64,000 bases of DNA, taken from positions 62,526-126,525 of the forward strand of contig NZ_LMNS01000034.1 in NCBI RefSeq assembly GCF_001423405.1. The letters run 5' to 3'. The notes beneath the pieces were generated by a model. That model searched no databases. It was given only the letters and a program-made list of their open reading frames with translations, and was not told where the DNA came from. Positions 17,183 to 25,709 of the stretch are shown in pieces. Made by a program: the position numbers and the translations under genes. This DNA comes from Methylobacterium sp. Leaf123 (GTDB lineage: Bacteria > Pseudomonadota > Alphaproteobacteria > Rhizobiales > Beijerinckiaceae). The stretch's first letter is position 1; the number at the start of each line of letters is the position of its first letter.

Positions 17183-17350
17183 GGCGGCGATTCCTCGTTG
17201 GGAATGAACACTTGCCGGTGCTTCACCCGACGGGTTGCAACCGGATGCCAGCCAACGAAGGGTTGCCCTTGCCGGTTCCGGCCGACCGCCCTGCCGTCCC
17301 CAGGATCCGTGACGAACGGCGGCAATCCGCTTCTACGCGCAGGCGGGCCG

Positions 17351-17507
17351 TCATCGCGTGAGGGCGATGACCCTGGCTTCCTGCTGGCCTCAGACGCCGG
17401 CGCCCGCCTCCGCGGGCTTAGGCTTTCGCGCCGCTCGACGCCTTGGCTGAGCCAAGGCCCGCTCCGCGCGGCGTTCTTCGCGCCGCGAAGCCGCTGATGC
17501 GGCTTCG
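17351..17507. other. Run of five consecutive stem-loops
   Basis: Within the 401-base gene-free stretch 17183-17583 lie: TCATCGC/GCGATGA (17351-17370), GCCCGC/GCGGGC (17402-17417), GCCTTGGC/GCCAAGGC (17440-17458), CGCGGCG/CGCCGCG (17467-17487) and CGAAGCCGC/GCGGCTTCG (17486-17507). All stems are perfect. They precede the terminator at 17527-17555. The remaining bases (17183-17350) show nothing. Confidence 0.6.
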
Positions 17508-17526
17508 AGCAATGGCCCCAACGGAA

Positions 17527-17555
17527 AACGCCGGCCCCTTGCGGGAGCCGGCGTT
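17527..17555 (-). terminator. Rho-independent terminator of the CYTH-like gene
   Basis: Read on the minus strand: AACGCCGGC, an 11-base loop, GCCGGCGTT, then TTCC. A 9-bp G+C-rich stem about 30 bases behind the stop at 17584. Confidence 0.8.
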
Positions 17556-17583
17556 CTAATTTCTTCGACGTGATTAGAGCCGG

Positions 17584-18639
17584 TCAGGTCTGCTGCGTGC
17601 GGCGGGGCCGAACCTGCCAGCGCTCGAACGCCTCGGTCACTTCCTCGTCACGGCCCGGCTCCTGCGGGTTGCGGATCGCGGCGCCGAGGGCCTTCGACAG
17701 GCTCTCGATCACGTCGTCGATGCGCGCATCCGGCGGCAGCCGCTCGCCGGACTCGGCGGCGGGCTTCTGCGCTTCGGCGGTCTCGGCCGCGGGCTGAGCC
17801 TCCTCGGGCTTGGCGGCCTCGGTCGGCGCAGGCGCTTCGGCAGCGGCCGGCTCGGGCGCGGGCGCCTCGGCGGGTGCAGGCTCCTCGGCCTTGGGGGCTT
17901 CGGGCGCCGGTTCGGCCGCGGCCGGGAGAGGCTCTTCGGAGGCCTGAGGCTGCTCCTCCGACTTGGTCTCGGGCGGCGTAGCCGGCTCCGCCACCGCTGC
18001 CGCGAGGAGCGCTTCCGGAACCGGCGCGGGCTTCGGCGGCTCGGGCGAACGCACCGGAGCGTCGCGCGGGGGCGATACCGGCTTCGACGGGGTGAAGGGC
18101 GGACGATTGGAGCCGAAGCGCGGCTCGATCAGATCGAGCACCGCATCGAGGGCGGCGTTGCTCAGGGGGATATCCCCCGGATTCGGCACGCCGGTGATCG
18201 CGATCGACTGGCCGTCATAGGCCTTGTCCGTCGTCACCTCGGCGCCGAACCAGACCGGCGGCGTGAAGCCCTGCGCGGCGGACGCGTCGGCGAAGACGAG
18301 GCTGACGATGTCGAGGCCCGACGGACGCACGTAGCGATCGACCAGCGCCTCGACCGAACCCCCGAGCGCGACCGTGGTGCGCTCGTAGACGGCCCGGCCC
18401 TGGCAGACGTCGAGAAGGGCGTCGCCGTGGGCGCGCGGCACCTCGGTGCGCTCCTCGGACATCGCGCCCTCGGCGCCGGTCATCAGCACGAGGAAGCAGT
18501 TGGTGCCCTGCAGCCGCACGAACGAGGTCCGCCCGGCCTGCGGCGCGAAATAGCCTTCGGTGACGCGGGACCCGCCCCGCTCCTTCCGCAGAAGACGGAC
18601 CAGAGAGGGCGCCACGAGAAACCGGCGAACGACACTCAT
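17584..18639 (-). CDS. Degenerate CYTH-domain protein with Pro/Ala/Glu-rich tail
   Basis: 351 residues. Residues 1-160 follow a CYTH (triphosphate tunnel) layout: RRFLVAPSL start, TEGYFAP, VRLQG, EERTEVPRAHGDALLDVCQG, YVRPSGLDIVSLVFAD and WFGAEVTTDKAYDGQSIA near 130-150. The ExExK catalytic signature expected at the first strand is missing (SVVRRFLV), so triphosphatase activity is doubtful. Residues 175-310 are a disordered Pro/Ala/Glu linker, and a short helix follows (RIDDVIESLSKALGAAI). Possibly a nucleotide or polyphosphate sensor. The CYTH call rests on motif order only. Confidence 0.6.
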   Translation of the reverse strand: MSVVRRFLVAPSLVRLLRKERGGSRVTEGYFAPQAGRTSFVRLQGTNCFLVLMTGAEGAMSEERTEVPRAHGDALLDVCQGRAVYERTTVALGGSVEALVDRYVRPSGLDIVSLVFADASAAQGFTPPVWFGAEVTTDKAYDGQSIAITGVPNPGDIPLSNAALDAVLDLIEPRFGSNRPPFTPSKPVSPPRDAPVRSPEPPKPAPVPEALLAAAVAEPATPPETKSEEQPQASEEPLPAAAEPAPEAPKAEEPAPAEAPAPEPAAAEAPAPTEAAKPEEAQPAAETAEAQKPAAESGERLPPDARIDDVIESLSKALGAAIRNPQEPGRDEEVTEAFERWQVRPRRTQQT

Positions 18640-18858
18640 TCACTTCCCTCCGCGGGTCGGCACGCACCGGTCCGGGACCGCCCCCGGACACTCGGCCTTC
18701 GGGGCGCCGATCCCGAACGGGACCGGCTGCCGCCCACCGTATTGAACATGGACGGTCCGCGAAGACCGGGGCGTTAACCTGTTCTTCACACGGACCTTCA
18801 TGGCGAAGTGATGGGCCCGAAACAACCACGCGGCAAGCCTGGAGGCCGAAAAGGCGTG

Positions 18859-18886
18859 GAATTCATGGGGCCGATCCCATGAATTC
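18859..18886 (-). terminator. Perfect hairpin at the msrB stop codon
   Basis: GAATTCATGGG (18859-18869) pairs perfectly with CCCATGAATTC (18876-18886), loop six bases. The stem includes two bases of the msrB stop codon. TTTT follows about eight bases later on the minus strand, so it is a plausible terminator. Confidence 0.5.
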
Positions 18887-19301
18887 AGCCTTCCGGTTCG
18901 AAGCCGAGGGCGACGCCGTTCATGCAGTAGCGCAGGCCGGTCGGGGCCGGACCGTCCTCGAAGACGTGGCCGAGATGACCCTTGCAGCGGGCGCAATGCA
19001 CTTCGGTGCGAGTCATCCAGTGGCTGCGGTCGGCCTTCGTCTCCACCGCATCGTCGAGCGGCGCGAAGAAGCTCGGCCAGCCGCTGCCCGATTCGTATTT
19101 GGTGTCGCTCTCGAAGAGCGGGGCGCCGCAGCCGGCGCAGACGAAGGTGCCGGGGCGCTTCTCGGCGTTGAGGGCGCTCGTGCCGGCCCGCTCGGTGCCG
19201 TGCTCGCGCAGCACGCGGTACTGCTCCGGCGTCAGCGCCGCGCGCCATTCCTCTTCCGTGCGGGTCTCGGGATCGGTGCCGATGACGTCGGATCCGGCCA
19301 T
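18885..19301 (-). CDS. msrB: Peptide-methionine (R)-S-oxide reductase
   Basis: Repairs methionine-R-sulfoxide in oxidised proteins using thioredoxin. 138 residues from ATG 19301. Zinc cysteines are C55/C58 (CAGC) and C103/C106 (CARC); the catalytic cysteine is C126 in LRYCMNG; SGSGWPSF and GHLGHVFEDGP are family signatures. No msrA nearby. A long upstream frame extension has no family similarity and is rejected. Confidence 0.96.
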   Translation of the reverse strand: MAGSDVIGTDPETRTEEEWRAALTPEQYRVLREHGTERAGTSALNAEKRPGTFVCAGCGAPLFESDTKYESGSGWPSFFAPLDDAVETKADRSHWMTRTEVHCARCKGHLGHVFEDGPAPTGLRYCMNGVALGFEPEG

Positions 19302-19404
19302 GTCGCGTTCCTCCGGGGCTTGTCTCGTTTGGCAAGATGGTGCCGGGCACCGCTTGTCACGAGTGCGACCCTGCCGCGCAAGATCGGATGATGGGTTGGT
19401 CGCC

Positions 19405-20559
19405 TCAGGCTGCCGCGCCCACGGTGTCGGCCATGCGCGCGCCGCGCTGCCCCAGGGGCTTTTGCGGGCTCGTGGTCGAATCGCGGGCGGTCTGGTGCTC
19501 GATCTCGGCATTGATCTCGCCGCCGAGCAGCACGATCGTCGCCGAGATCCAGATCCAGGTCATGAAGCCGATGCCGGCGCCGAGCGAACCGTAGGTCTCG
19601 TTGTAATTGCCGAAATTGGCGACGTACCAAGAGAACAGGATCGAGGCGACGAGCCAGAGCAGGCCCGCCACAACGCTGCCCGCGCCGACCCAGCGCCAGC
19701 GCGCCCGCTCCCGGCTCGGGCCGTAGCGATAGAGCACGGCCAGCCCGCCGAGTAGGACGAGGAGCAGCACCGGCCAGCGCGCCATGGCGATGAGGCGGGC
19801 GCCGTCGCCGAGGCCGAGGAAATTGAACACCACCGGCAGCACGACGATCGAGATCAGCGCCAGGATGATGAAGAGCAGCGCGCCCGCGGTGAAGGTGAGC
19901 GAACGGACGTTGAGCCAGAAGAAATTGCGCTTCTCCTCCTCCTCGTAGACGACGTTGAGGGCATCGAACATCGCCTTCATCGCGGCGTTGGCGCTCCACA
20001 GCGACAGCGTCAGGCTGGTGAAGAAGGTGAAGCCGAGGGCTCCGCCCCCCTTGGCGGAGATGCGCTTCACCTGCTCGCCGATGATCTCGATGGCGCTCTC
20101 CGGCAGCACGCCGTGCAGGGTGGAGAGGTGGACGTTGATCGTGTTCACGTCGGCCACGAGCCCGTAGCAGGTGACGAGCGCGGCAATCGCCGGAAACAGC
20201 GAGAGCAGGGTGTAGAAGGTCACGCCCGCCGCGACCGAGAGCACCCGGTCCTTGTTGAATTCCAGGTAGACCCGCGTGGCGATGTCCCACCAGCCGGGGG
20301 ACGGGATCTCGCCGGGATGATCGGCCTTGCGCCCGCGATCGGCCTGCGTCGCCGCCACCCAGCGGGCGGAGCGCCCCTCATGGGAATGGGCGCCGCCATT
20401 GCGCTCCTTCGCCTCCTCGACCGGTGGCGCCTCCTCATCAGGCCGGCGCCGGGGCGCGGCGGCGAGCGCGATCAACGCCGCACCCATCATCAGGGTCCAG
20501 AGGACGGGGGCCGTGCCTTCCGCGGGCAGGCGGGGCGGGGTCTGGGGGGAGGACGGCAT
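19405..20559 (-). CDS. YihY/UPF0761 family inner-membrane protein
   Basis: 384 residues from ATG 20559. One N-terminal helix, a charged linker (about 45-90), then the YihY core: DRVLSVAAGVTFYTLLSLFPAIAALV near 110-135, SLWSANAAMKAMFDALNVVYEEEEKR, and GSLGAGIGFMTWIWISATIVLLGGEINAE near the end; about seven helices in all. Older names call it ribonuclease BN, which is incorrect for this family. Function unknown; alcohol or lipid roles proposed elsewhere cannot be tested from sequence. Confidence 0.9.
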   Translation of the reverse strand: MPSSPQTPPRLPAEGTAPVLWTLMMGAALIALAAAPRRRPDEEAPPVEEAKERNGGAHSHEGRSARWVAATQADRGRKADHPGEIPSPGWWDIATRVYLEFNKDRVLSVAAGVTFYTLLSLFPAIAALVTCYGLVADVNTINVHLSTLHGVLPESAIEIIGEQVKRISAKGGGALGFTFFTSLTLSLWSANAAMKAMFDALNVVYEEEEKRNFFWLNVRSLTFTAGALLFIILALISIVVLPVVFNFLGLGDGARLIAMARWPVLLLVLLGGLAVLYRYGPSRERARWRWVGAGSVVAGLLWLVASILFSWYVANFGNYNETYGSLGAGIGFMTWIWISATIVLLGGEINAEIEHQTARDSTTSPQKPLGQRGARMADTVGAAA

Positions 20560-20691
20560 GGTTCGCGGGGTCGGGCGCAAGCGCCTGGATGAGACGCCGT
20601 TCAACCCCGGATCAGGCTTGGCCGTTCCCTCGAACCGCGGCGCATCCCCCGGAAACGTCGAGACGGGAGACGGCTTCGGCGCGCGAGACCC

Positions 20692-22158
20692 TCAGACAGC
20701 CTCGCGCTCCGGCAGCGGCGCCTCGACGGTGAGGACGAGGCCGCGGCTGCGGTAGTCGATCTTGGCCTCGCCGCCGAACTCGGCCGCCAGCACCCGCTCG
20801 ATCATGCGCGTGCCGAAACCGACCCGCGACGGCTTCTCGACCGGCGGACCGTCGAGCTCCTCCCAGCGCATCCTCAGGCGCTTGGAGGCGCAGCCCTCGA
20901 CCTCCCAGTTGAGGATGATGCGGCCCGAATTGTTCGAGAGGCCGCCATATTTTACGGCGTTGGTGGCCAGCTCGTGCAGCGCCATCACCACGGCCAGCGT
21001 CAGGCGGGAGGTGAGGCGCACCTCCGGCCCGCCGAAGCGGATGCGATTGCGCGGGGTGACCCGGAACGGCTGCAGCGCACTTTCCACCGCCTCGGCGAGC
21101 GTCACCCCGGCGGTGGCTTCCGAGGTGAGGATGTCGTGGGCGGTGGCCAGCGAGTTGAGGCGCGCATCCAGCGTCCGGCGGGCATCATCGAGCGAGGCGG
21201 CGTTGCGCAGGGTCTGGTGGGCGATGGACTGGATCGTGGCGATCGAGTTCTTCACCCGGTGCTTCATCTCGGCGGCGAGCAGGATGCGCTGCTCGTCGGC
21301 CCGCTTGCGGTCGGTCACGTCCAGTGAGATGCCGGCCATGGAATGCGGCGCCCCGTCGGCCCGGTAAGAGGCCCGGCCGCGCAGCTGCACCCAGCGCACC
21401 TCGCCGCCGGATGCCGTGACGCGGTGCTCGACGTCGTAATCGCTCCGGCGGTCGATGGCGGCCTGCATCGCGGCCTGCATCCGCTCGCGATCCTCGGGCA
21501 CCACCGCCTCGACGAGGTCGTCGTAGCTGAAGGGCTCGCCGAGCGGGCGCCCGAAATTCTGCTTGCACAGGTCGGAGGCGACGAGCCGGCGGTCGGTGAG
21601 ATCGAGGGACCAAGCGCCGAGCCGGCCGGCGGCGAGCATGAATTCGAGGCGGTGCTCGCTGCGGGTGAGGTCGTCGTTGCGGCGCTCGACCTCCTGTTCC
21701 AGGGCGTCGCGGTCGCGCTGGAGCCGGACCATCCGGTCGCGCTCCAGGGTCACGTCGAACTGCGAGGCGAAGAAGTAGGTGAGCTGCCCCTCGTCGTCGA
21801 AGACCGGCGAGATCAGGAGGCGGTTCCAGAAGACCTCACCGGTCTTCTTGTGGTTGAGGAGATCGATCTCGACCGGCACGCGCCGCTCGACCGCGTCACG
21901 AATCCGGGCGACGTCGCACGGGTCGGTCTCCGGCCCCTGCAGGAAGCGGCAGTTGCGCCCCAGGATCTCGTCGCGGCTGTAGCCGGTGAGCTTGCTGAAG
22001 GCGCCGTTGACGAAGACGATCGGGTTGTCGGGCCGGTGCGGGTCGGTGATCAGCATCGGCATCCGCGTCGCCTTGACGGCGGCGGCGAACGGATCGGAGC
22101 TTTTGGAAACGCGGACCAGTTCGGCTTCAATCCGGTCGTGTTCGGCACGAGTAGTCAC
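20692..22158 (-). CDS. LOV-domain HWE-family sensor histidine kinase (blue-light receptor)
   Basis: 488 residues from a GTG start. Residues 25-140 form a LOV domain: GRNCRFLQG with photoactive Cys70, flavin-contacting Asn102 and Asn112 (LLNHKKTGEVFWNRL) and Gln133 (FFASQFD). A second PAS domain covers about 170-285, followed by an HWE kinase with phospho-His300 in EMKHRVKNSIATIQ, HELATNAVKYGGLS as N-box and GFGTRMIERVL. Blue light should form a Cys70-flavin adduct and change autophosphorylation, as in Brucella LOV-HK. No response regulator adjoins. Confidence 0.92.
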   Translation of the reverse strand: MTTRAEHDRIEAELVRVSKSSDPFAAAVKATRMPMLITDPHRPDNPIVFVNGAFSKLTGYSRDEILGRNCRFLQGPETDPCDVARIRDAVERRVPVEIDLLNHKKTGEVFWNRLLISPVFDDEGQLTYFFASQFDVTLERDRMVRLQRDRDALEQEVERRNDDLTRSEHRLEFMLAAGRLGAWSLDLTDRRLVASDLCKQNFGRPLGEPFSYDDLVEAVVPEDRERMQAAMQAAIDRRSDYDVEHRVTASGGEVRWVQLRGRASYRADGAPHSMAGISLDVTDRKRADEQRILLAAEMKHRVKNSIATIQSIAHQTLRNAASLDDARRTLDARLNSLATAHDILTSEATAGVTLAEAVESALQPFRVTPRNRIRFGGPEVRLTSRLTLAVVMALHELATNAVKYGGLSNNSGRIILNWEVEGCASKRLRMRWEELDGPPVEKPSRVGFGTRMIERVLAAEFGGEAKIDYRSRGLVLTVEAPLPEREAV

Positions 22159-22362
22159 GTTCGGACGAAACTCCGAGGATTCAAGACTGAATAAGCATGG
22201 ACCTCATGGGGTCCACGCCACCGGGACACAGCGGCCCCGGAGCATAAGCAGGCTCATAACACCGGTCCCCGCCCGCATCGCATCACAGGCTTGAGAGCGC
22301 CAGCGCGTGGCGTTCTCGGCGGGTCCGACAGGAGAACCTACCAGGGCATATGGGCGGCCGCG

Positions 22363-23895
22363 TCAGCCGCGGTAGAGGTTGGCGTGGGTCTCGCGCAAAA
22401 GGTTCTTCTGCACCTTGCCCATGGCGTTGCGCGGCAGTTCGGGGGCGAACAGCACGCGCTTGGGGCATTTGTACTTGGCCAGCCGCCCTTCCAGCGCGGC
22501 CAGGACCGCCGCCTCGTCGGGCGCGCCCTCGCCCGGCACCACCACCGCCGTGACGCCCTCGCCGAAATCGGGATGGGCCAGACCGATCACCGCGGATTCG
22601 ACGACGCCGGGCAGCGCGTCGATCTCGACCTCGATCTCCTTGGGGTAGACGTTGTAGCCGCCCGTAATGATGAGGTCCTTGCCGCGGCCGACGATGTGGA
22701 CGTAGCCGTCGCGGTCGATCTTGCCGAGATCACCCGTGATGAAGAAGCCGTCCACCTTCAGCTCGGCGGCGGTCTTCTCCGGCATGCGCCAGTAGCCCTG
22801 GAACACGTTGGGGCCCTTCACCTCGATCATCCCGACCTCCTCGGGCCCGAGCGGCGCCCCGGTCTCGGGATCGACCACGCGCAGGGTCACCCCCGGCAGC
22901 GGGAAGCCGACCGTGCCGGCCCGCCGCGCGCCCTCGTAGGGGTTCGAGGTGTTCATGTTGGTCTCGGTCATGCCGTAGCGTTCGAGGATGGCGTGGCCGG
23001 TGCGTTGCGCCCATTCCCGGTGCGTCTCGGCCAGCAACGGCGCGGAGCCCGACACGAACAGCCGCATATGGGCCGCCGCCTCGCGGGTGAGGCCGGGCTC
23101 CTTGAGCAGCCGCGTGTAGAAGGTCGGCACCCCCATCATCACGGTCGCCCGCGGCATCAGGTCGAGGATCTTCTTCGCATCGAGCCGGGGCAGGAACAGC
23201 ATCGTGCCGCCGGTGGCCAGGACGATGTTAGTGGCCACGAACAGCCCGTGGGTGTGGAACACCGGCAGGGCGTGGATCAGCACGTCGCGCTCGGTGAAGT
23301 GCCAGTACTGCGCGAGGGTGAGCGCGTTGGAGGCGAGGTTGTCGTGGCTCAGCATGGCGCCCTTGGAGCGCCCGGTCGTGCCCGAGGTGTAGAGGATCGC
23401 GGCGAGGTCGTCGGCCCCGCGGAGCACGTCCGCGAAATCCGGGTTCGCGGCGTCGGCGGCCTCGGCCATGCTGCCATGCCCGGCGGCGTCGAGGGTGCGG
23501 GTCTGCGGCACGCCGGCCTGCCCCGCGACCGCCGAGAGGTCGGCCTCGCGGGCCGGATCGCAGACGAACAGGGCCGGCTCGGCATCGCCGAGGAAGTAAG
23601 CGATCTCCGGTCCGGTATAGGCGGTGTTGAGCGGCAGGAAGACCGCGCCCGCCCGCACCGCGCCGAGATAGAGGAAGATCACCTCCGCGCTCTTCTCGAC
23701 CTGCACCGCGACCCGGTCGCCGGGCTTCACCCCGAGGGCCTGGAGCGCGCTGGCATAGGCACCGGAGCGGGCCAGCAGGTCGGCATAGGTGTAGCGCGCG
23801 CCCTCCGCGGTCTCGATGAAGACCTTGGCGCCCGGATCGGCCGGGCAATGGCTGCGCACGAGGCCGAACAGGTGATTGACGATCGGTTCGGCCAT
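22363..23895 (-). CDS. matB: Malonyl-CoA synthetase-like acyl-CoA ligase
   Basis: 510 residues from ATG 23895. ANL-family motifs: ILYTSGTTGRSKGA near 168, YGMTET near 299, GFFITGDLG near 386 and a C-terminal KCPKRVLFAPELPRNAMGKVQKN with the catalytic lysine. The PLNTAYTGPEIAYFLGDAEP and RRAGTVGFPLPGV stretches are typical of MatB, which makes malonyl-CoA from malonate. No malonyl-CoA decarboxylase or malonate carrier is nearby, so other short dicarboxylates remain possible. Confidence 0.8.
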   Translation of the reverse strand: MAEPIVNHLFGLVRSHCPADPGAKVFIETAEGARYTYADLLARSGAYASALQALGVKPGDRVAVQVEKSAEVIFLYLGAVRAGAVFLPLNTAYTGPEIAYFLGDAEPALFVCDPAREADLSAVAGQAGVPQTRTLDAAGHGSMAEAADAANPDFADVLRGADDLAAILYTSGTTGRSKGAMLSHDNLASNALTLAQYWHFTERDVLIHALPVFHTHGLFVATNIVLATGGTMLFLPRLDAKKILDLMPRATVMMGVPTFYTRLLKEPGLTREAAAHMRLFVSGSAPLLAETHREWAQRTGHAILERYGMTETNMNTSNPYEGARRAGTVGFPLPGVTLRVVDPETGAPLGPEEVGMIEVKGPNVFQGYWRMPEKTAAELKVDGFFITGDLGKIDRDGYVHIVGRGKDLIITGGYNVYPKEIEVEIDALPGVVESAVIGLAHPDFGEGVTAVVVPGEGAPDEAAVLAALEGRLAKYKCPKRVLFAPELPRNAMGKVQKNLLRETHANLYRG

Positions 23896-24052
23896 CGCGC
23901 GCTTCCTCACCAAATGCCCTGTGATCGGTTTCTTGCGACGGATCCTTGCGGTGGATCCTTGCCCTCCGCATTGGCGCGGGCGCGCGCTTCATTCAAGCGG
24001 GAACGATCGGGAAGACGGCCGGGCAGTTTGGAAGAGACGCCGGCTGTCGGAC

Positions 24053-24493
24053 CTATTCCGTCGGGATGCGCCCGACCGAGCAGAGGGTGCGCAGCGCCCC
24101 GGCGCTGTCGGTGTAGCAGCTCGCCGACCAGCCGTTCTGCTGGATGAAGGATTTGCGCCCCTCGCGCAGGGCCGTCTGGTAAGCCCGCGCCAGGATCGGC
24201 TGCACGGTCGCGGCCGGCTCGCCGACCACGAGTTCGGCGGCGATCGTCAGTTCGCGGAAGTATTCGGCCGACGGCGAGGGATCGCCCGAGGAAGCCTGCA
24301 CGATGGGCTGCGCGCGGCAGGTGAGATCGAGCCGGACCCCACTCGCCGCCCGAACGTCGATGCTCGGGCCGACCCGGCGGCCGGCCTTCTTCGCCCCCGT
24401 CGCCTGGGCGATGCGGGTGGCGAGCGCGTCGCACTCGTCGGCCTGTGCGGCGGTGGAGAGGAGGAAGAGGATTGCGAGAAGCGGGCGGAGCAT
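24053..24493 (-). CDS. Secreted hypothetical protein
   Basis: 146 residues from ATG 24493, signal peptide MLRPLLAILFLLSTAAQA. The mature part has four cysteines (ADECDALA, LTCRA, ASCYTDS, TLCSVG) that could form two disulfides, and no recognised domain. It follows matB divergently only in the sense of sharing its strand 150 bases upstream. The upstream in-frame extension has shadow-like composition. Confidence 0.65.
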   Translation of the reverse strand: MLRPLLAILFLLSTAAQADECDALATRIAQATGAKKAGRRVGPSIDVRAASGVRLDLTCRAQPIVQASSGDPSPSAEYFRELTIAAELVVGEPAATVQPILARAYQTALREGRKSFIQQNGWSASCYTDSAGALRTLCSVGRIPTE

Positions 24494-24829
24494 GGCGGTG
24501 GCTCGGTCTCGAAGGTCGCTAAGCCCCGGCCGCGCCCGTGCGGGCTGACGGCGGACCGGGCATTCTGCCGGCCTTCTTACGATATCGACCTGACGCTGGC
24601 TTCCGGTTTTGCCGGGAGGTCTCGGCGCGGCGTGCGGCGGCCTCACCTCCGGTGGCGCGGACCTGTGGACACAATCGGGAAACCGCATTCTGCCTCAGCC
24701 GCTTGGCCTGTGGATGGGCCGTGTGGACGGGTGTGGACGCCGCCGCGGGGTTGACCCTGGCCGGCGGGCAACCGAAACCTTTGCTCCGCCGCGCCGGAAG
24801 ATGCGTGGGACAAGATCGGAGGAGCGAGC
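24494..24829. other. Gene-free stretch upstream of the collagen-like gene
   Basis: About 336 bases between divergent genes. The lower local G+C around 24590-24610 and 24660-24700 could hold promoters, but I cannot support specific boxes. No repeat seen. Confidence 0.4.
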
Positions 24830-25708
24830 ATGCCGACGACGCGCGACCTGGGGGCACGAAAGCCGGCAACTGCGCGAGCCGTTTGGCCGACCCTCTCGCC
24901 GATCCTGATCGCGCTGGGCCTCGTCCTCGCCGGACCGGCGGCGGCGCAGGGCCAGGGCGAGGCGCCGCAAGCGGCCCGCACCCGCGCCAAGGCACCGACC
25001 TCGCCGGTCCAGCCGATCCAGATCTGGGACGCGCGCATTGAGGGCGGCGACCTGCGCATGAGCGGCAGCGTCGGCAAGAGCGGCGTCACTGTGATCCTCG
25101 ACGACGACATCTCCGTCCTGTCGGACCGGCGCGGACGCTTCGAGTTCCGGCTGCCCTACCGGCCCGCGACCTGCGTCGCGATGGTCAAGGCTGGCGAGAA
25201 CGAGCGCGAGGCGGTGGTCGCCAATTGCGCGCCGGAGGGGCCGGCCGGCAAGGCGGGCGAACCGGGCCCCGCCGGCCCGCAAGGCAGCGCCGGCCTTCAG
25301 GGACCGCCCGGTGCCGCCGGGCCGAAAGGTGAACCGGGGCCCAAGGGCGAGCAGGGACCCAAAGGCGAGACCGGGCCAAAGGGCGAAGCCGGTCTGGCCG
25401 GGCCTCCGGGTGCGCCGGGGCCGAAGGGAGATCAGGGCCTCAAGGGTGAAGCGGGCGCCAAGGGCGAGCGCGGCCCCAAGGGTGATCCGGGACCGAAAGG
25501 TGAGACTGCGGCGACGGTGTCGGCCCCGTTCCGTGTCGTGCGGGCCCGCGCCTGCACCGATACGGGCTGTGCGCTCTCCTGCGATGCGGGCGAGGTGCTG
25601 GCCTCGGCCACCTGCCAGACGGGCGGCGCGGCGACCCTGGACGGCGACACGAAAGCCTCCTGCGCTGCCGGCAGCAGCGGCATGGTCGGGATCTGCGCGC
25701 GACCCTGA
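24830..25708 (+). CDS. Secreted collagen-like protein
   Basis: 292 residues. N-terminal signal segment (about 18-41, ending GPAAAQG), then a small beta-rich domain (50-135: IQIWDARIEGGDLRMSG, VTVILDDD, RGRFEFRLP). Next come 30 uninterrupted Gly-X-Y triplets (about 137-226), many GPK-GE(P/Q/T), the charge pattern that stabilises bacterial collagen without hydroxyproline. The C-terminal 65 residues hold about seven cysteines (ACTDTGCALSCDAG, ATCQTGG, SCAAG, GICARP). Likely a trimeric surface or exported protein. Stops one base before the convergent gene. Confidence 0.85.
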   Translation: MPTTRDLGARKPATARAVWPTLSPILIALGLVLAGPAAAQGQGEAPQAARTRAKAPTSPVQPIQIWDARIEGGDLRMSGSVGKSGVTVILDDDISVLSDRRGRFEFRLPYRPATCVAMVKAGENEREAVVANCAPEGPAGKAGEPGPAGPQGSAGLQGPPGAAGPKGEPGPKGEQGPKGETGPKGEAGLAGPPGAPGPKGDQGLKGEAGAKGERGPKGDPGPKGETAATVSAPFRVVRARACTDTGCALSCDAGEVLASATCQTGGAATLDGDTKASCAAGSSGMVGICARP

Positions 25709-25709
25709 T

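Noticed and set aside
23936..23962. Two adjacent GGATCCTTGC direct repeats upstream of matB
   Set aside because: Only two units three bases apart, no structure or known operator; probably chance or slippage.
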